From an uncultured Allorhizobium sp. (GTDB lineage Bacteria; Pseudomonadota; Alphaproteobacteria; Rhizobiales; Rhizobiaceae), in the NCBI GenBank assembly GCA_958439205.1, contig OY288189.1:1255001-1319000 (forward strand): a stretch of DNA of 64,000 bases, given 5' to 3'. Shown here in pieces: positions 38,360 through 47,419 of this stretch. The notes beneath the pieces were generated by a model. That model did not search any database, was not told where the DNA came from, and saw only the letters and a program-made list of their open reading frames with translations. The position numbers and the translations under genes are program-made. The first letter of the stretch is position 1; each line of letters begins with the position of its first letter.

Positions 38360-38755
38360 ATGGGTGCCAATCTCGATCTGATCCGGGCCACCTATGAGGG
38401 CTCGTCGGAAGACAATGGTCGCAACCTGCTGGCAGCCCTTGCTCCCGATGCAACATGGACGGAGGCCGAGGGCTTTCCCTATGCCGGGACCTATGTCGGA
38501 CCGGATGCCATTATTGCCGGTGTCTTCCATCGACTTGGCACCGAATGGATCGGCTACAAGGCCGAAGTCCATACGTTCATGGAAGACGGCGACCGGGTGG
38601 CTGCCTTTGGGGTCTATCACGGCACCTACAAGTCGACTGGAAAGTCCATGACGGCGAGCTTTGCGCATCTCTACGAGGTTAGGAATGGCAAGATCGCCAG
38701 CATGGTGCAGTTTGTCGACAGCCATATGGTCGTCCAGGCCCTGCGCGCCGACTGA
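38360..38755 (+). CDS. SnoaL/NTF2-like protein (ketosteroid-isomerase-related)
   Basis: The 131-residue protein has ATYEGSSEDNGRNLLAALAPDATWTEAEGFPYAGTY, the SnoaL-like cone-fold pattern, ending with FAHLYEVRNGKIASMVQFVDSH. Members act as isomerases, hydrolases or ligand binders. The substrate is unknown. ATG 38360 lies 5 bases after the preceding stop. A GTG at 38345 would add five residues. Confidence 0.85.
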   Translation: MGANLDLIRATYEGSSEDNGRNLLAALAPDATWTEAEGFPYAGTYVGPDAIIAGVFHRLGTEWIGYKAEVHTFMEDGDRVAAFGVYHGTYKSTGKSMTASFAHLYEVRNGKIASMVQFVDSHMVVQALRAD

Positions 38756-38887
38756 TTTGGCCGTTCAGCTCGGCACGGTTGATGACTGTGCCGGGCTAGA
38801 TCGTCACCCCTCTTGAGGAGCACGCGTTGAACGAGCCAGCCAGCTTGGATTTTGCAGATCCGGTCTGGTGAGGTCGCTGAGCTAAGG

Positions 38888-39931
38888 TCAGGAGCCCGGG
38901 TGGGCTCTGTCCCGGACGGTGTTGCCGATGGTGAGACCGATATCGATCAGGTCGACGGGCTCATCGGAGCCAGGCTGCGCGGTCCTCAAAGCTGCTGTTG
39001 CTGCTCTGCGGCCCATCTCCAGGAGTGGCACTTCTATGGTTGTCAAACGTGTCGAAAGGGAGTGGGTCAGTGCGGTACCGTTGAAACCATTGACGGAGAT
39101 TGTCTCGGGGACGGCGATTGCCGCTTCGAGCAGGAAGCGAAGGCCGCCAATTGCCATGGCATCGTTCAGATAGTGAATGGCTTGCGGGATTTCCGCCTGC
39201 TCGATGAGCCTTTTGGTCAGGATGTACCCCGTTTCCGCCGTGCGCGGCAGGGTCTGATCCGTCCATAGCTGCATGGTCGCACCATTTTCAGTCAGTGATC
39301 GCGAGTACCCGTCCAGCCTCAAAGCTGCGCACAGATCTCGGGTCAATTGAGATCCGACATAGGCGCAGCGAGTCAGGCCAGCCTCGAGGAATATCTCGGC
39401 CGCCAACCGACCCGCTCTCCGATGGGAGAGGCCAACGGTGGCATCAAGATCCGGATGGTCCCCATCCCACAAATGTATTGCCCGGACGCCGGACTGGCGC
39501 AGGAGCCGCGTCGTGCGTTCGTCGCGCGCCAACCCTCCCGTCAGGATCAGCGCCGCTGGTTTCATCGTCAGCATCATGTGCACGATACGAAGCTCGTTCT
39601 CCGGATCGAAGAAGCTCTCCCCGATGAAGGCCGTGTAGCCCTGGCCGTTTAGAACCTCATTTATCCCGGCCAGCACGCCGGCATAGACCTGGTCGCCAAT
39701 GGAGGGGATGACGATGCCGATCAGCGAGCTCGTTTGTGAAGAGAGAGCTCCTGCCAGCCGGTTGGGAACATAGCCCAACTCTTCGGCGATTTGCGTCACG
39801 CGCGCCCGCGTTTCGGTCGCGATTCTGCCCGTTCCGCGCAAGACTTTTGAGACCGTCATGCTGCTGACGCCGGCGGCCTTGGCCACGTCGGCGATCGTGA
39901 TCGTACGGGGGAAATGCGGGACTTGACTCAT
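38888..39931 (-). CDS. LacI-family regulator 1
   Basis: The 347-residue protein has the LacI HTH (TIADVAKAAGVSSMTVSKVLRGTGRIATETRARV, with hinge helix YVPNRLAGALSS) and a periplasmic-binding-like ligand domain of GntR/IdnR type. The frame opens at 40015, but MSQVPHFPRTITIADVAK at 39931 is the natural start. It is divergent from the TRAP operon. Two operator-like boxes lie in the 82 bases between, so it likely represses both directions until a sugar acid binds. Confidence 0.93.
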   Translation of the reverse strand: MSQVPHFPRTITIADVAKAAGVSSMTVSKVLRGTGRIATETRARVTQIAEELGYVPNRLAGALSSQTSSLIGIVIPSIGDQVYAGVLAGINEVLNGQGYTAFIGESFFDPENELRIVHMMLTMKPAALILTGGLARDERTTRLLRQSGVRAIHLWDGDHPDLDATVGLSHRRAGRLAAEIFLEAGLTRCAYVGSQLTRDLCAALRLDGYSRSLTENGATMQLWTDQTLPRTAETGYILTKRLIEQAEIPQAIHYLNDAMAIGGLRFLLEAAIAVPETISVNGFNGTALTHSLSTRLTTIEVPLLEMGRRAATAALRTAQPGSDEPVDLIDIGLTIGNTVRDRAHPGS

Positions 39932-39936
39932 AGCAA

Positions 39937-39950
39937 TGTTATCGATACCA
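39937..39950. promoter_or_regulatory. LacI-type operator box upstream of regulator 1 and TRAP operon
   Basis: TGTTATCGATACCA matches the perfect palindrome at 46425 in 12 of 14 positions. It lies just before the start of LacI regulator 1. Confidence 0.65.
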
Positions 39951-39954
39951 ATTT

Positions 39955-39970
39955 GGGTTAACGATAACCC
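39955..39970. promoter_or_regulatory. Second LacI-type operator box upstream of TRAP operon
   Basis: GGGTTAACGATAACCC is an almost perfect palindrome with the TAACGATAAC core of GntR/IdnR-type LacI operators. It is 18 bases on from the first box and 44 bases before the dctQ-like start. Confidence 0.65.
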
Positions 39971-40013
39971 ATTGTCGGGTTTGACGCAACGAGTCTTCGG
40001 GGAGGAGGAACTC

Positions 40014-40505
40014 ATGCGACGTCTGTTTCAGGCGATCTGGTCGATGATCGACATTCTTATGGCGGTCATTCTCGCAGCCATGATCGCTCTTGTCTTTGCC
40101 AATGTGGTTCTGCGCTACGGCTTCTCGTCGGGCATACGACAGTCAGTCGAGTTGGCCCGATTGTGGTTCGTCTGGATCGTCATGCTGGGCGCTGCAGTCG
40201 TCTTGCGCCGTGGTGAGCATCTCGCCGTTGCCGAGTTTTCCGAAGCGATGATGCCGAGGGCTGTCCCGATCCTGCGCCGGCTTTGCTGGGTCGTGGTCAT
40301 GGTTGCTGTCGGCATGCTGTTCATCGGCGCGCTTAACCAGACCATCGCGAACTGGAACAACCTGTCGCCTCTGACGGGGCTGCCGTCTGGTCTCTTTTAC
40401 CTCGTCGGCGTCGTCTCGTCTGTTTTGATGGCCTCGATCGCCATCGTCCGCTTCATCGATCCGATGAGCATAGATGCTCGCATTCCGGAGGACACCAAGG
40501 AATGA
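40014..40505 (+). CDS. TRAP transporter small membrane subunit (DctQ)
   Basis: The 163-residue protein has four membrane helices and the DctQ pattern VVLRYGF followed by ELARLWFVWIVMLGAAVVLRRGEHLAV. It links the binding protein to the large permease in tripartite ATP-independent uptake. ATG 40014 follows GGAGGAGG by a good distance. The upstream frame to 39936 is not needed. Its stop overlaps the dctM start by 4 bases. Confidence 0.92.
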   Translation: MRRLFQAIWSMIDILMAVILAAMIALVFANVVLRYGFSSGIRQSVELARLWFVWIVMLGAAVVLRRGEHLAVAEFSEAMMPRAVPILRRLCWVVVMVAVGMLFIGALNQTIANWNNLSPLTGLPSGLFYLVGVVSSVLMASIAIVRFIDPMSIDARIPEDTKE

Positions 40506-41782
40506 CCCTTATCCTGTTCCTCGGCGTTCTGTTCGTCGCGATCCTTGCGGGGCTTCCCGTCGCCTTTGCCCTCTTGCTTTCCGCCATGGCGCTCATGCTG
40601 CACCTCGGCACGTTTAGCCCCGATATCCTGGCGCAAGGGCTTATCAACGGCGTGGACAGCTTCCCGCTGCTCGCCATCCCATTCTTCCTCGTGGCTGGCG
40701 AAGTCATGTCAAAGGGTGGGCTTTCGGAGCGCATCGTCCGGCTCGCGATGACGCTTGTCGGCCACAAGCGCGGAGGCCTCGGTTACGTTGCCATTCTGAC
40801 GGCGATCGTTCTGGCCGGACTGTCCGGATCAGCCGTTGCCGATGCGGCAGCCCTGGTGGCGATCCTTTATCCCATGATGCGCAAGGCCGGCTATCCGGAA
40901 GGTCGAAGCCTCGGCCTGCTCGCCTCGGGTGGCATCATCGCGCCGATCATTCCTCCGTCTCTACCGCTGATCCTGATCGGTGTTGCTGGCAATATCTCGA
41001 TCGCCAAGCTGTTCATGGCCGGCATTGCGCCGGGCCTGATGATGGGCGTGACGCTGATGGTCGTCTGGTCCTACATCATGCGCAACGAACAGATCGAGAC
41101 CCTTCCAAAGGCGAGTGGCAAGGAAAGGCTGGCAGCACTTAAGGACGGTATCTGGGCGCTGCTCCTGCCGGTGATCATCATCGGCGGCATTCGCTCCGGT
41201 GCCTTCACGCCGACCGAAGCTGCCGTGGTGGCCGCAGTCTATGCGATCATCGTGTCCACAGTCGTCTATCGCGCCCTGACCTGGAAGATCCTTCTCGAAG
41301 TGCTGGTCACGGCTGGTCGTTCGACTGCTATGGTGATGTTCCTTGTCGGTGCAGCGATGGTCGCCGCCTGGTTGATCACCGTCGCTCAGTTGCCGCAACA
41401 GCTGGCAGAGATGCTGCAACCCCTCATCGACAGCCCACGGCTGCTGATGTTCGTCATCATGCTGATCGTGCTGGCTGTCGGCATGGTGATGGACCTGTCT
41501 CCGACCGTGCTGATCCTGGTGCCGCTGTTCATGCCGGTGGTGAAGATGGCGGGCATCGATCCGGTCTATTTCGGGCTGATGTTCATCCTCAACTGCTCGA
41601 TCGGCCTTCTGACACCCCCGGTCGGAACCGTTCTCAACGTCATCTGCGGGGTTGGACGCGTGCCGATGAGTGTGGCGGTGCGTGGCGTCGTGCCATTCAT
41701 CTTTGCCTATGCGGCGCTGCTCGGCCTTTTCATCATCTTTCCGCAACTCATTACCGTTCCCGCCAACTTCCTTGGCGGCTGA
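40502..41782 (+). CDS. TRAP transporter large permease (DctM)
   Basis: The 426-residue protein has about twelve membrane segments and the family motifs PFFLVAGEVMSKGGLSERIV, GLSGSAVADAAAL, PPSLPLILIGV and GLLTPPVGTVLNV. It is the sodium-driven permease of the TRAP system. Neighbouring gluconate/idonate genes and shared LacI boxes suggest a sugar-acid substrate. Confidence 0.95.
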   Translation: MTLILFLGVLFVAILAGLPVAFALLLSAMALMLHLGTFSPDILAQGLINGVDSFPLLAIPFFLVAGEVMSKGGLSERIVRLAMTLVGHKRGGLGYVAILTAIVLAGLSGSAVADAAALVAILYPMMRKAGYPEGRSLGLLASGGIIAPIIPPSLPLILIGVAGNISIAKLFMAGIAPGLMMGVTLMVVWSYIMRNEQIETLPKASGKERLAALKDGIWALLLPVIIIGGIRSGAFTPTEAAVVAAVYAIIVSTVVYRALTWKILLEVLVTAGRSTAMVMFLVGAAMVAAWLITVAQLPQQLAEMLQPLIDSPRLLMFVIMLIVLAVGMVMDLSPTVLILVPLFMPVVKMAGIDPVYFGLMFILNCSIGLLTPPVGTVLNVICGVGRVPMSVAVRGVVPFIFAYAALLGLFIIFPQLITVPANFLGG

Positions 41783-41808
41783 GACTTCACAACAGGGAGG
41801 AGCCTGAA

Positions 41809-42783
41809 ATGAAAATCTTGAAAGTGCTTGGACTAGCAACCGCAATCGCCTTTACCGGCGTTTCCGCGCATGCCGAAACAGAACTGAAACTTGCTCATGC
41901 CGCGCCTGATACGGATCTGCAGCAGACACTCTCCGTGTTCTTCAAGGAGCAGGTCGAAGCGCGCACGAACGGCTCGGTCAAGGTCACCATCTTCCCCCAG
42001 GGACAGCTGGGCAACGACCAGGCGATGATCGACGGTGCCCGTTCCGGGATCATCGATATCGTCATGACGGGCCTCAACAACCTGACCGGGCTGGTGCCTG
42101 ATGCCGGTGCATTCGAGCTACCCTTTATGTTCCCCAACCGGGAACTTGCCTACAAGGTCCTCGACGGGGAAGTCGGGCAGGGTGTATCCGCCCAGTTTAC
42201 CCAGCATGGTCTGAAAATGCTCGGCTATCCGGAAAACGGCTATCGCAACATGACCAACAATCGTGGTCCGATCCGCGTGCCGGCTGATGTCTCCGGGCTC
42301 AATATGCGCGTCAACAACTCCAAGGCTTTGAACGACATGTTCGCGGCACTCGGCGCCAATCCGACTCAGTTGCCGGTCGCCGAACTCTACACGGCGCTTG
42401 AGACCGGTGTGGTCGATGCCCAGGATCATCCGATCGGCATCGTCCTGTCCTTCAAGTTCAATGAAGTGCAGAAGTATCTCAGCATGACGCAGCATGCCTA
42501 TTCGGCGCTGGCGCTCGCCATCAACGACGCCAAGTTCAATGGCCTGACCGCCGATGAGCAGAAGGTGATCCTCGACGTGGCCGCCGAAGCCATCACCATG
42601 CAGCGCAAGCTGGCGCAGGAGAAGGAGGCTTCGATGATCGCAGAGCTGAAGGCTGCCGGCATGGAGGTCAATACGGACGTGGATGCCGCTGCCTTCCAGG
42701 CCGCCGTCAAGCCGGTCTGGGATGGCTATACTGCGGCGAATGGCGACGCGGTCGTCAATGCAGTGCTGGCCACGCAAAAGTAA
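41809..42783 (+). CDS. TRAP transporter solute-binding protein (DctP)
   Basis: The 324-residue periplasmic protein has a signal peptide (MKILKVLGLATAIAFTGVSAHA), then LKLAHAAPDTDLQQTL and the ligand-carboxylate region around VPADVSGLNMRVNNSK and ALETGVVDAQDHPIG. The TRAP-binding Arg is in NMRV. It is last gene of the operon, ended by a strong terminator at 42808. Confidence 0.94.
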   Translation: MKILKVLGLATAIAFTGVSAHAETELKLAHAAPDTDLQQTLSVFFKEQVEARTNGSVKVTIFPQGQLGNDQAMIDGARSGIIDIVMTGLNNLTGLVPDAGAFELPFMFPNRELAYKVLDGEVGQGVSAQFTQHGLKMLGYPENGYRNMTNNRGPIRVPADVSGLNMRVNNSKALNDMFAALGANPTQLPVAELYTALETGVVDAQDHPIGIVLSFKFNEVQKYLSMTQHAYSALALAINDAKFNGLTADEQKVILDVAAEAITMQRKLAQEKEASMIAELKAAGMEVNTDVDAAAFQAAVKPVWDGYTAANGDAVVNAVLATQK

Positions 42784-42807
42784 CAGACTGAAACTGGCGA
42801 AGAGAAA

Positions 42808-42832
42808 GGGCGCATAATCAGCGCCCTTTTTT
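42808..42832 (+). terminator. Intrinsic terminator after TRAP operon
   Basis: GGGCGC, a seven-base loop, GCGCCC and six Ts, with flanking AAA and TTT extending the stem. It lies between the converging dctP and LacI regulator 2 genes and may work in both directions. Confidence 0.9.
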
Positions 42833-42839
42833 CATGCCA

Positions 42840-43856
42840 TTACGGGCTCGATTGGCGACGCATCAAGATGGGTTCAAGAGCAATGGTCGCGGGGCCCGCC
42901 TGCGTGCCATCGAGAACATCAAGGATGAGCTCGGCCGCGCGTTTGCCGATCTCACGGGGCAGCGGGTTTATCGTGGTGAGCGACGGTACGCAGATCCCGG
43001 CGATCTCGTAGTCGCCGAAGCCGGCGACAGCGATCTGACCGGGGACATTCACACTGCGCCTCTGGCATTCCGTCAGGGCGCCAAAGGCTGACAGGTCAGA
43101 CACGCAGATGACGGCCTGTGTATCCGGCAGCGTGTCGAGCAGCCGCCCCATGGCGTCTGCGCCTTCTCTCATGGAAATGGGCGGTGTGCCGGCCGCGATC
43201 AGTCGATCGGGATCCAGACCGTGTGCCTGCATGGCCGCAATGAAGCCGGCCCGGCGATCCGTGCCACGGGTGTCGCGATCGGCATCGCCGCCGATGAAGG
43301 CAATCCTTGTGATCCCGACCGAGACGAAGTGGTCGACCATGGAGCGAACCGCTGCCGCGTTGGAAAAACCGACGACATGGCCGACGGGATTGTCGGGCAG
43401 ATCCCACGTCTCGATAACCGGTATGCCCGCATTCTCCAGCAAGCGTCTGGTGCGCGGCGTGTGGCGGCCGCCGGTGACGACGATCGCTTCCGGGCGGCGG
43501 CGGAGCAGTTGTTCGACCAGCCGCTCTTCTTCATTGATGTCGTAGTCGGTATAGCCGAGCAGGATCTGCAGGCCGCGTTCCTTGAGTGCCTCGGACAGAC
43601 CCCTGACGGTATCGGCGAAGTTGGCGTTGTTGATCGAGGGGATCGTGACGGCGACGAAATCGGTGCGCTGTGAGCGCAGGTTCGAGGCGGTGCTGTCGAA
43701 GACGTATCCGAGCGTATCGGCTGCTTCGAGGATGGCGCTGCGCGTCGCATCGCTCACCGAGGCGTCACGTTTGAACGCCCGGCTCACCGTCATGGGCGAG
43801 ACGCCCGCAAGGCGGGCGACATCGGCCATGGTCGGTGTTTTGCGTGGCGTGTTCAT
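42840..43856 (-). CDS. LacI-family regulator 2
   Basis: The 338-residue protein has HTH TMADVARLAGVSPMTVSRAFKRDASVSDATR and a ligand-binding domain with TIPSINNANFADTVRGL and VICVSDLSAFGAL. It lies downstream of, and on the same strand as, the idnO-gntK-dehydrogenase genes, with its own box at 43864. It is probably one of three paralogues that read the same operator family. Confidence 0.93.
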   Translation of the reverse strand: MNTPRKTPTMADVARLAGVSPMTVSRAFKRDASVSDATRSAILEAADTLGYVFDSTASNLRSQRTDFVAVTIPSINNANFADTVRGLSEALKERGLQILLGYTDYDINEEERLVEQLLRRRPEAIVVTGGRHTPRTRRLLENAGIPVIETWDLPDNPVGHVVGFSNAAAVRSMVDHFVSVGITRIAFIGGDADRDTRGTDRRAGFIAAMQAHGLDPDRLIAAGTPPISMREGADAMGRLLDTLPDTQAVICVSDLSAFGALTECQRRSVNVPGQIAVAGFGDYEIAGICVPSLTTINPLPREIGKRAAELILDVLDGTQAGPATIALEPILMRRQSSP

Positions 43857-43863
43857 ACCATTT

Positions 43864-43877
43864 TGTTATCGTTATCT
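43864..43877. promoter_or_regulatory. LacI-type operator box upstream of regulator 2
   Basis: TGTTATCGTTATCT resembles the consensus TGTTATCGATAACA (left half exact, right half diverged). It lies immediately before LacI regulator 2 and suggests autoregulation. Confidence 0.55.
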
Positions 43878-43908
43878 CTCGCGAAAATCCAGTCTCTGCA
43901 GGGTTAGC

Positions 43909-44244
43909 TCACAGGGGCGCGAATTCATGTGCCGTTGTGACGTGATGGTGGATCGAGCCAGTGAAGAAGCGCGCCAGGACGGACTCGGTCGCGGCCCTCG
44001 CCTCGGTGCGAACGGGGCTGGCAAGGGCTGCGTCTACGCTCGGGAGATCCGGATAGCTGATGGCGAGGATCATAGGATATTCCGGTGCGCCCTCATCGCG
44101 GCTTTCGGCAAAGGTGACGCGGACGGATAGGGCGCCGGGGAACTGGCGCCACTTCGGCAGGATTTCGGCGAGGACGGCGGCGCGGAAAGCCTCCGTCTGT
44201 CCTTCATGGATCTTGCCATCGAACAGTGCGTAGCGGGTGATCAT
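43909..44244 (-). CDS. Small ferredoxin-like-fold protein, function unknown
   Basis: The 111-residue protein has a repeat-free alpha/beta pattern (YALFDGKIHEGQTEAFRAAVL, LSVRVTFAES, HHHVTTAHEFAPL) like EthD/ABM dimeric alpha-beta barrel proteins. I do not recognise a specific family. The start overlaps the stop of the dehydrogenase gene by 4 bases, so it belongs to the operon. It may assist sugar-acid metabolism, for example as a mutarotase-like protein, but that is only a guess. Confidence 0.75.
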   Translation of the reverse strand: MITRYALFDGKIHEGQTEAFRAAVLAEILPKWRQFPGALSVRVTFAESRDEGAPEYPMILAISYPDLPSVDAALASPVRTEARAATESVLARFFTGSIHHHVTTAHEFAPL

Positions 44245-45128
44245 GGGGCAATCTCCTTGTTGGGTCCCTTGAAATATTCCATCAGTGCAGCCTGATCCTC
44301 GCCGCCGAGGCCGGCGGCCGTCAGCATGCGATGCACCTCGGCGCAGATCGACGTCAGTGGCATCGAGGTGTTGCTGAGCCGTGCCAGATCCTGGGCGGCG
44401 TTGAGGTCCTTGACCATGTTGTCGATGCGGCCGGTACGGCGATAATCTCTGGCGGCAAAGCGCGGCATGTATTCCTGCAGCAGCGCGCTGTCGGCGCGGC
44501 CACCCTTGAGCGCTTGCGGGATCTTCTCGACATCGACGCCGGCTGCTTCCGCAAGGGCGGTTGCCTCGGCGACGGCGAGGAAGCCGAGGCCGCAGAGCAC
44601 CTGGTTGATCATCTTGGTGGTCTGTCCAGCACCCGTGCCGCCCATGTGGGTTTGGTTGCCGGCAAGCTTCGACAGGATGGCTTGCGTTTCCTGCACATCG
44701 GTCGGTGCTCCACCCTGCATCAGGGTTAACTGTCCAATGGCTGCCTTCGGGATGCCGCCTGACAGAGGGCTGTCCACCCAGCGCAAGCCACGGGTCGCGC
44801 CTTCGGTCGCGAGCGCCTTGGTGGTCTCCGGGTCGATCGACGACATGTCGATGATCAGCGTGCCAGGCTTAGCCCCTTCGGCAACGCCCTGTGGCCCGAA
44901 GACGGCTGCGCGGACGATGGCTGCGGAATTCAGCGACAGGATCACGGCCTTTGCCTGGCTTGCCGCATCTGCGGCGGACGAGGCCGCCACGGCGCCCTTG
45001 GCGACAAGGGCGGCGATTTTTTCGGGGTCACGATCGTAGACGATCAGATCCGTTCCCGTTTCGGCGAGGCGTGCGCCGATGGCGCCGCCCATGGCGCCGG
45101 CCCCGATCAGGGCGATCTTGTCTGTCAT
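44241..45128 (-). CDS. NAD(P)-dependent beta-hydroxyacid dehydrogenase (HIBADH / 6PGDH-like)
   Basis: The 295-residue protein has an N-terminal IALIGAGAMGGAIGARL Rossmann motif, SSIDPETT, the substrate signature DSPLSGGIPKAAIG, the catalytic Lys in GAGQTTKMINQVL, and a helical C-terminal domain. Family members oxidise 3-hydroxyisobutyrate, tartronate semialdehyde or related 3-hydroxy acids. Here a sugar-acid intermediate is likely. ATG 45128 overlaps the gntK stop (ATGA). Confidence 0.9.
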   Translation of the reverse strand: MTDKIALIGAGAMGGAIGARLAETGTDLIVYDRDPEKIAALVAKGAVAASSAADAASQAKAVILSLNSAAIVRAAVFGPQGVAEGAKPGTLIIDMSSIDPETTKALATEGATRGLRWVDSPLSGGIPKAAIGQLTLMQGGAPTDVQETQAILSKLAGNQTHMGGTGAGQTTKMINQVLCGLGFLAVAEATALAEAAGVDVEKIPQALKGGRADSALLQEYMPRFAARDYRRTGRIDNMVKDLNAAQDLARLSNTSMPLTSICAEVHRMLTAAGLGGEDQAALMEYFKGPNKEIAP

Positions 45129-45622
45129 TGTTGGTTTCCTCCAAGATGGGACAGGACCTGTCCGACGATGGCGTTCATCGGTTGGTCGATTGTCACTTCG
45201 ATGGCCTCGTCCGGTCCCGGTCGCTCCAGGGTGGCGAACTGGCTGTCGAGCAGTGACAGGGGCATGTAGTGGCCTGAGCGTGAGGCCATGCGGGACGCGA
45301 TGAGGTCGCGATCGCCTGCGAGGTGAACGAATGTCACGGGGCCGCCAGATCCTGCGCGGATGCGGTCGCGATAGGCGCGCCGAAGGGCGGAGCATCCGAT
45401 GATCAGTGGGGCATCTTCGCTGAGCGCATCGGCAATGCGGTCCAGCCAGGGCCAACGATCATCATCGGTGAGTGGTATGCCGGCCCGCATCTTGTCGACG
45501 GCATCGGCGCTGTGGAGGTCGTCGCCGTCCTGATAGGGAATCCGAAGCTGTTCGGACAGGGCTGCTCCGACGGTCGACTTGCCGCAGCCCGCGACGCCCA
45601 TGATGACCACGCGCAAGCTCAT
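45125..45622 (-). CDS. gntK: Gluconokinase
   Basis: The 165-residue P-loop carbohydrate kinase of the GntK type has VVIMGVAGCGKSTVGAAL (Walker A), YQDGDDLHSADAVDKMRAGIPLTDDDRWPW, and CSALRRAYRDRIR. It phosphorylates gluconate to 6-phosphogluconate in the cytoplasm. It overlaps the 5-dehydrogenase gene by 4 bases upstream. Together they give the idonate to 5-ketogluconate to gluconate to 6-phosphogluconate route when combined with idnD at 47419. Confidence 0.95.
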   Translation of the reverse strand: MSLRVVIMGVAGCGKSTVGAALSEQLRIPYQDGDDLHSADAVDKMRAGIPLTDDDRWPWLDRIADALSEDAPLIIGCSALRRAYRDRIRAGSGGPVTFVHLAGDRDLIASRMASRSGHYMPLSLLDSQFATLERPGPDEAIEVTIDQPMNAIVGQVLSHLGGNQQ

Positions 45623-46374
45623 AGCGATGCCGTGATCCCGCCGTCGACATAGAGGATATGTCCGTTGACGAAGCTGGAGGCATCGGAAGCGAGGAAGATG
45701 CAGGCGCCCTGAAGCTCGTCGACTTTCCCCCAGCGACCGGCTGGCGTGCGTTTTTCGAGCCAGGCCGAGAAGGTCGGATCGGCAACCAGCGCTGCGTTCA
45801 GCGGGGTGTCGAAATAGCCGGGTGCAATCGCGTTGCAGTTCAGGCCGTGCTTGGCCCAGTCGGTGGCCATGCCCTTGGTCAGGTTACCGACCGCGCCCTT
45901 GGTCGCTGTGTAGGGGGCAATCGAGGGGCGGGCGAGGGCAGTCTGGACGCTGGCGATATTGATGATCTTGCCGCGACCACGGCCGATCATGTGGCGAGCG
46001 ACCGCCTGGCCGACATGGAAGACGCTGGCGATATTGGTCTGCAGCAGACGCTCAAAAGCGTCGGCGGGGAAGTCTTCGAGTGGCGCGCGATGCTGCATGC
46101 CGGCATTGTTGACGAGGATATCGATCGCCTTGCCAGAGGCTTCATAGGCATCGACGGCTGCGCGCACGGCATTATGGTCTGTCGCGTCAAAGGCAAGCTC
46201 TTCGGCGCCCTCGAACCGTGCGGCTGCATCCTTGAGTTTAGTCGCGTCGCGACCGTTGAGGACGATCTCAGCACCGGCGGCCTTCAGACCCTCTGCCAGC
46301 GCAAAGCCGATCCCTTGCGAGGATCCCGTAATCAGAGCGCGCTTGCCCTTCAGGTCGAACAGGTTCAGTGCCAC
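45619..46374 (-). CDS. idnO: Gluconate 5-dehydrogenase (SDR)
   Basis: The 251-residue short-chain dehydrogenase closely follows IdnO/Gno. It has ALITGSSQGIGFALAEGL, LVNNAGMQHRAPLEDF, ASVQTALARPSIAPYTATKGAVGNLTKGMATDWAKHGLNCNAIAPGYF (truncated here to key residues Ser, Tyr and Lys of the active site), ending YVDGGITASL. It reduces 5-ketogluconate to gluconate. It is first gene of the minus operon and divergent from 46472 with a perfect operator between. Confidence 0.92.
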   Translation of the reverse strand: MALNLFDLKGKRALITGSSQGIGFALAEGLKAAGAEIVLNGRDATKLKDAAARFEGAEELAFDATDHNAVRAAVDAYEASGKAIDILVNNAGMQHRAPLEDFPADAFERLLQTNIASVFHVGQAVARHMIGRGRGKIINIASVQTALARPSIAPYTATKGAVGNLTKGMATDWAKHGLNCNAIAPGYFDTPLNAALVADPTFSAWLEKRTPAGRWGKVDELQGACIFLASDASSFVNGHILYVDGGITASL

Positions 46375-46424
46375 GGTTTACTCCCTTCAGTTTCGCTCTC
46401 GACAAGCGTCAGATGATTTGTATA

Positions 46425-46438
46425 TGTTATCGATAACA
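46425..46438. promoter_or_regulatory. Perfect LacI-type operator palindrome between divergent operons
   Basis: TGTTATCGATAACA is a perfect 14-base palindrome with a central CG, typical for LacI-family repressors of the GntR/IdnR type. It lies between the idnO operon (minus) and the 2-hydroxyacid dehydrogenase operon (plus), where it could control both. Confidence 0.8.
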
Positions 46439-46471
46439 ATCGAAAGTCAAGCATCCCTGGGGAGAGACATC

Positions 46472-47419
46472 ATGACCAAGCCCGACATCCTGCAAATGGG
46501 CCCGTATCCGGACTGGGATCAGGTGCCGCTGGAGCAAAGCTTCCATATGCATCGCTACTTCGAGGCCGCCGACAAGGCTGCTTTCCTGGCGGAAGTCGGT
46601 CCGAAGGTTCGCGGTATTGCGACCCGTGGCGAGCTCGGAGCGAATGCTTCTGTTATTGCGGCCTGCCCCAATCTCGAAGTCATCTCGGTCTATGGCGTCG
46701 GCTTCGATGCGGTTGATCTCGGCGCCTGCCGGGAGCGCGGCATCCGGGTCACCAACACGCCCGACGTGCTGACGAATGACGTGGCCGATCTCGGGGTCGC
46801 CATGATGCTGGTCCAGTCACGCGGGATGATTGGTGCTGAAACCTGGGTGAAGGACGGGTCCTGGGCGGCTAAGGGGCTTTACCCTTTGAAGCGTAAAGTC
46901 TGGGGGCGCAGGGCAGGGGTGCTCGGCCTCGGGCGGATCGGCTTTGAGGTCGCCAAACGTCTCGCCGGCTTCGACATGGAGATTGCCTATAGCGATGTCT
47001 CGGCCAAGGATTTTGCCAAGGATTGGGAATTCATCGCCGATCCTGTGGCGCTCGCTCAGCGCTCGGACTTCCTCTTTGTGACGCTGGCTGCTTCCGCTGC
47101 GACCCGGCATATCGTCGGTGCCAAGGTGATCGAGGCGCTCGGGCCCGAGGGCATGCTGATCAATATCAGCCGCGCCTCCAACATCGATGAGGAAGCCCTG
47201 CTGGAAGCGCTTGAGACGGGCAAGCTCGGCTCCGCTGCCCTCGATGTCTTCGAAGGTGAGCCCAATCTCAATCCGCGCTTCCTGTCGCTGCCGAATGTGC
47301 TGCTCCAGCCCCATCATGCCAGCGGGACCATCGAGACCCGCAAGGCGATGGGCAAGCTTGTCCGTGACAATCTCACCGCGCATTTCGCCGGTGAAGCCCT
47401 CCTCACTCCGGTGCTCTGA
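46472..47419 (+). CDS. D-isomer-specific 2-hydroxyacid dehydrogenase
   Basis: The 315-residue protein of the glyoxylate/hydroxypyruvate reductase branch has GRRAGVLGLGRIGFEVAKRL (NAD site), the Arg in NISRASNIDEEAL, the Glu in VFEGEP and the catalytic His in QPHHASGT. It probably reduces a 2-keto sugar acid (for example 2-ketogluconate or hydroxypyruvate). ATG 46472 after GGGGAGAG is chosen. The frame is open from 46232 but would run back through the operator. Confidence 0.92.
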   Translation: MTKPDILQMGPYPDWDQVPLEQSFHMHRYFEAADKAAFLAEVGPKVRGIATRGELGANASVIAACPNLEVISVYGVGFDAVDLGACRERGIRVTNTPDVLTNDVADLGVAMMLVQSRGMIGAETWVKDGSWAAKGLYPLKRKVWGRRAGVLGLGRIGFEVAKRLAGFDMEIAYSDVSAKDFAKDWEFIADPVALAQRSDFLFVTLAASAATRHIVGAKVIEALGPEGMLINISRASNIDEEALLEALETGKLGSAALDVFEGEPNLNPRFLSLPNVLLQPHHASGTIETRKAMGKLVRDNLTAHFAGEALLTPVL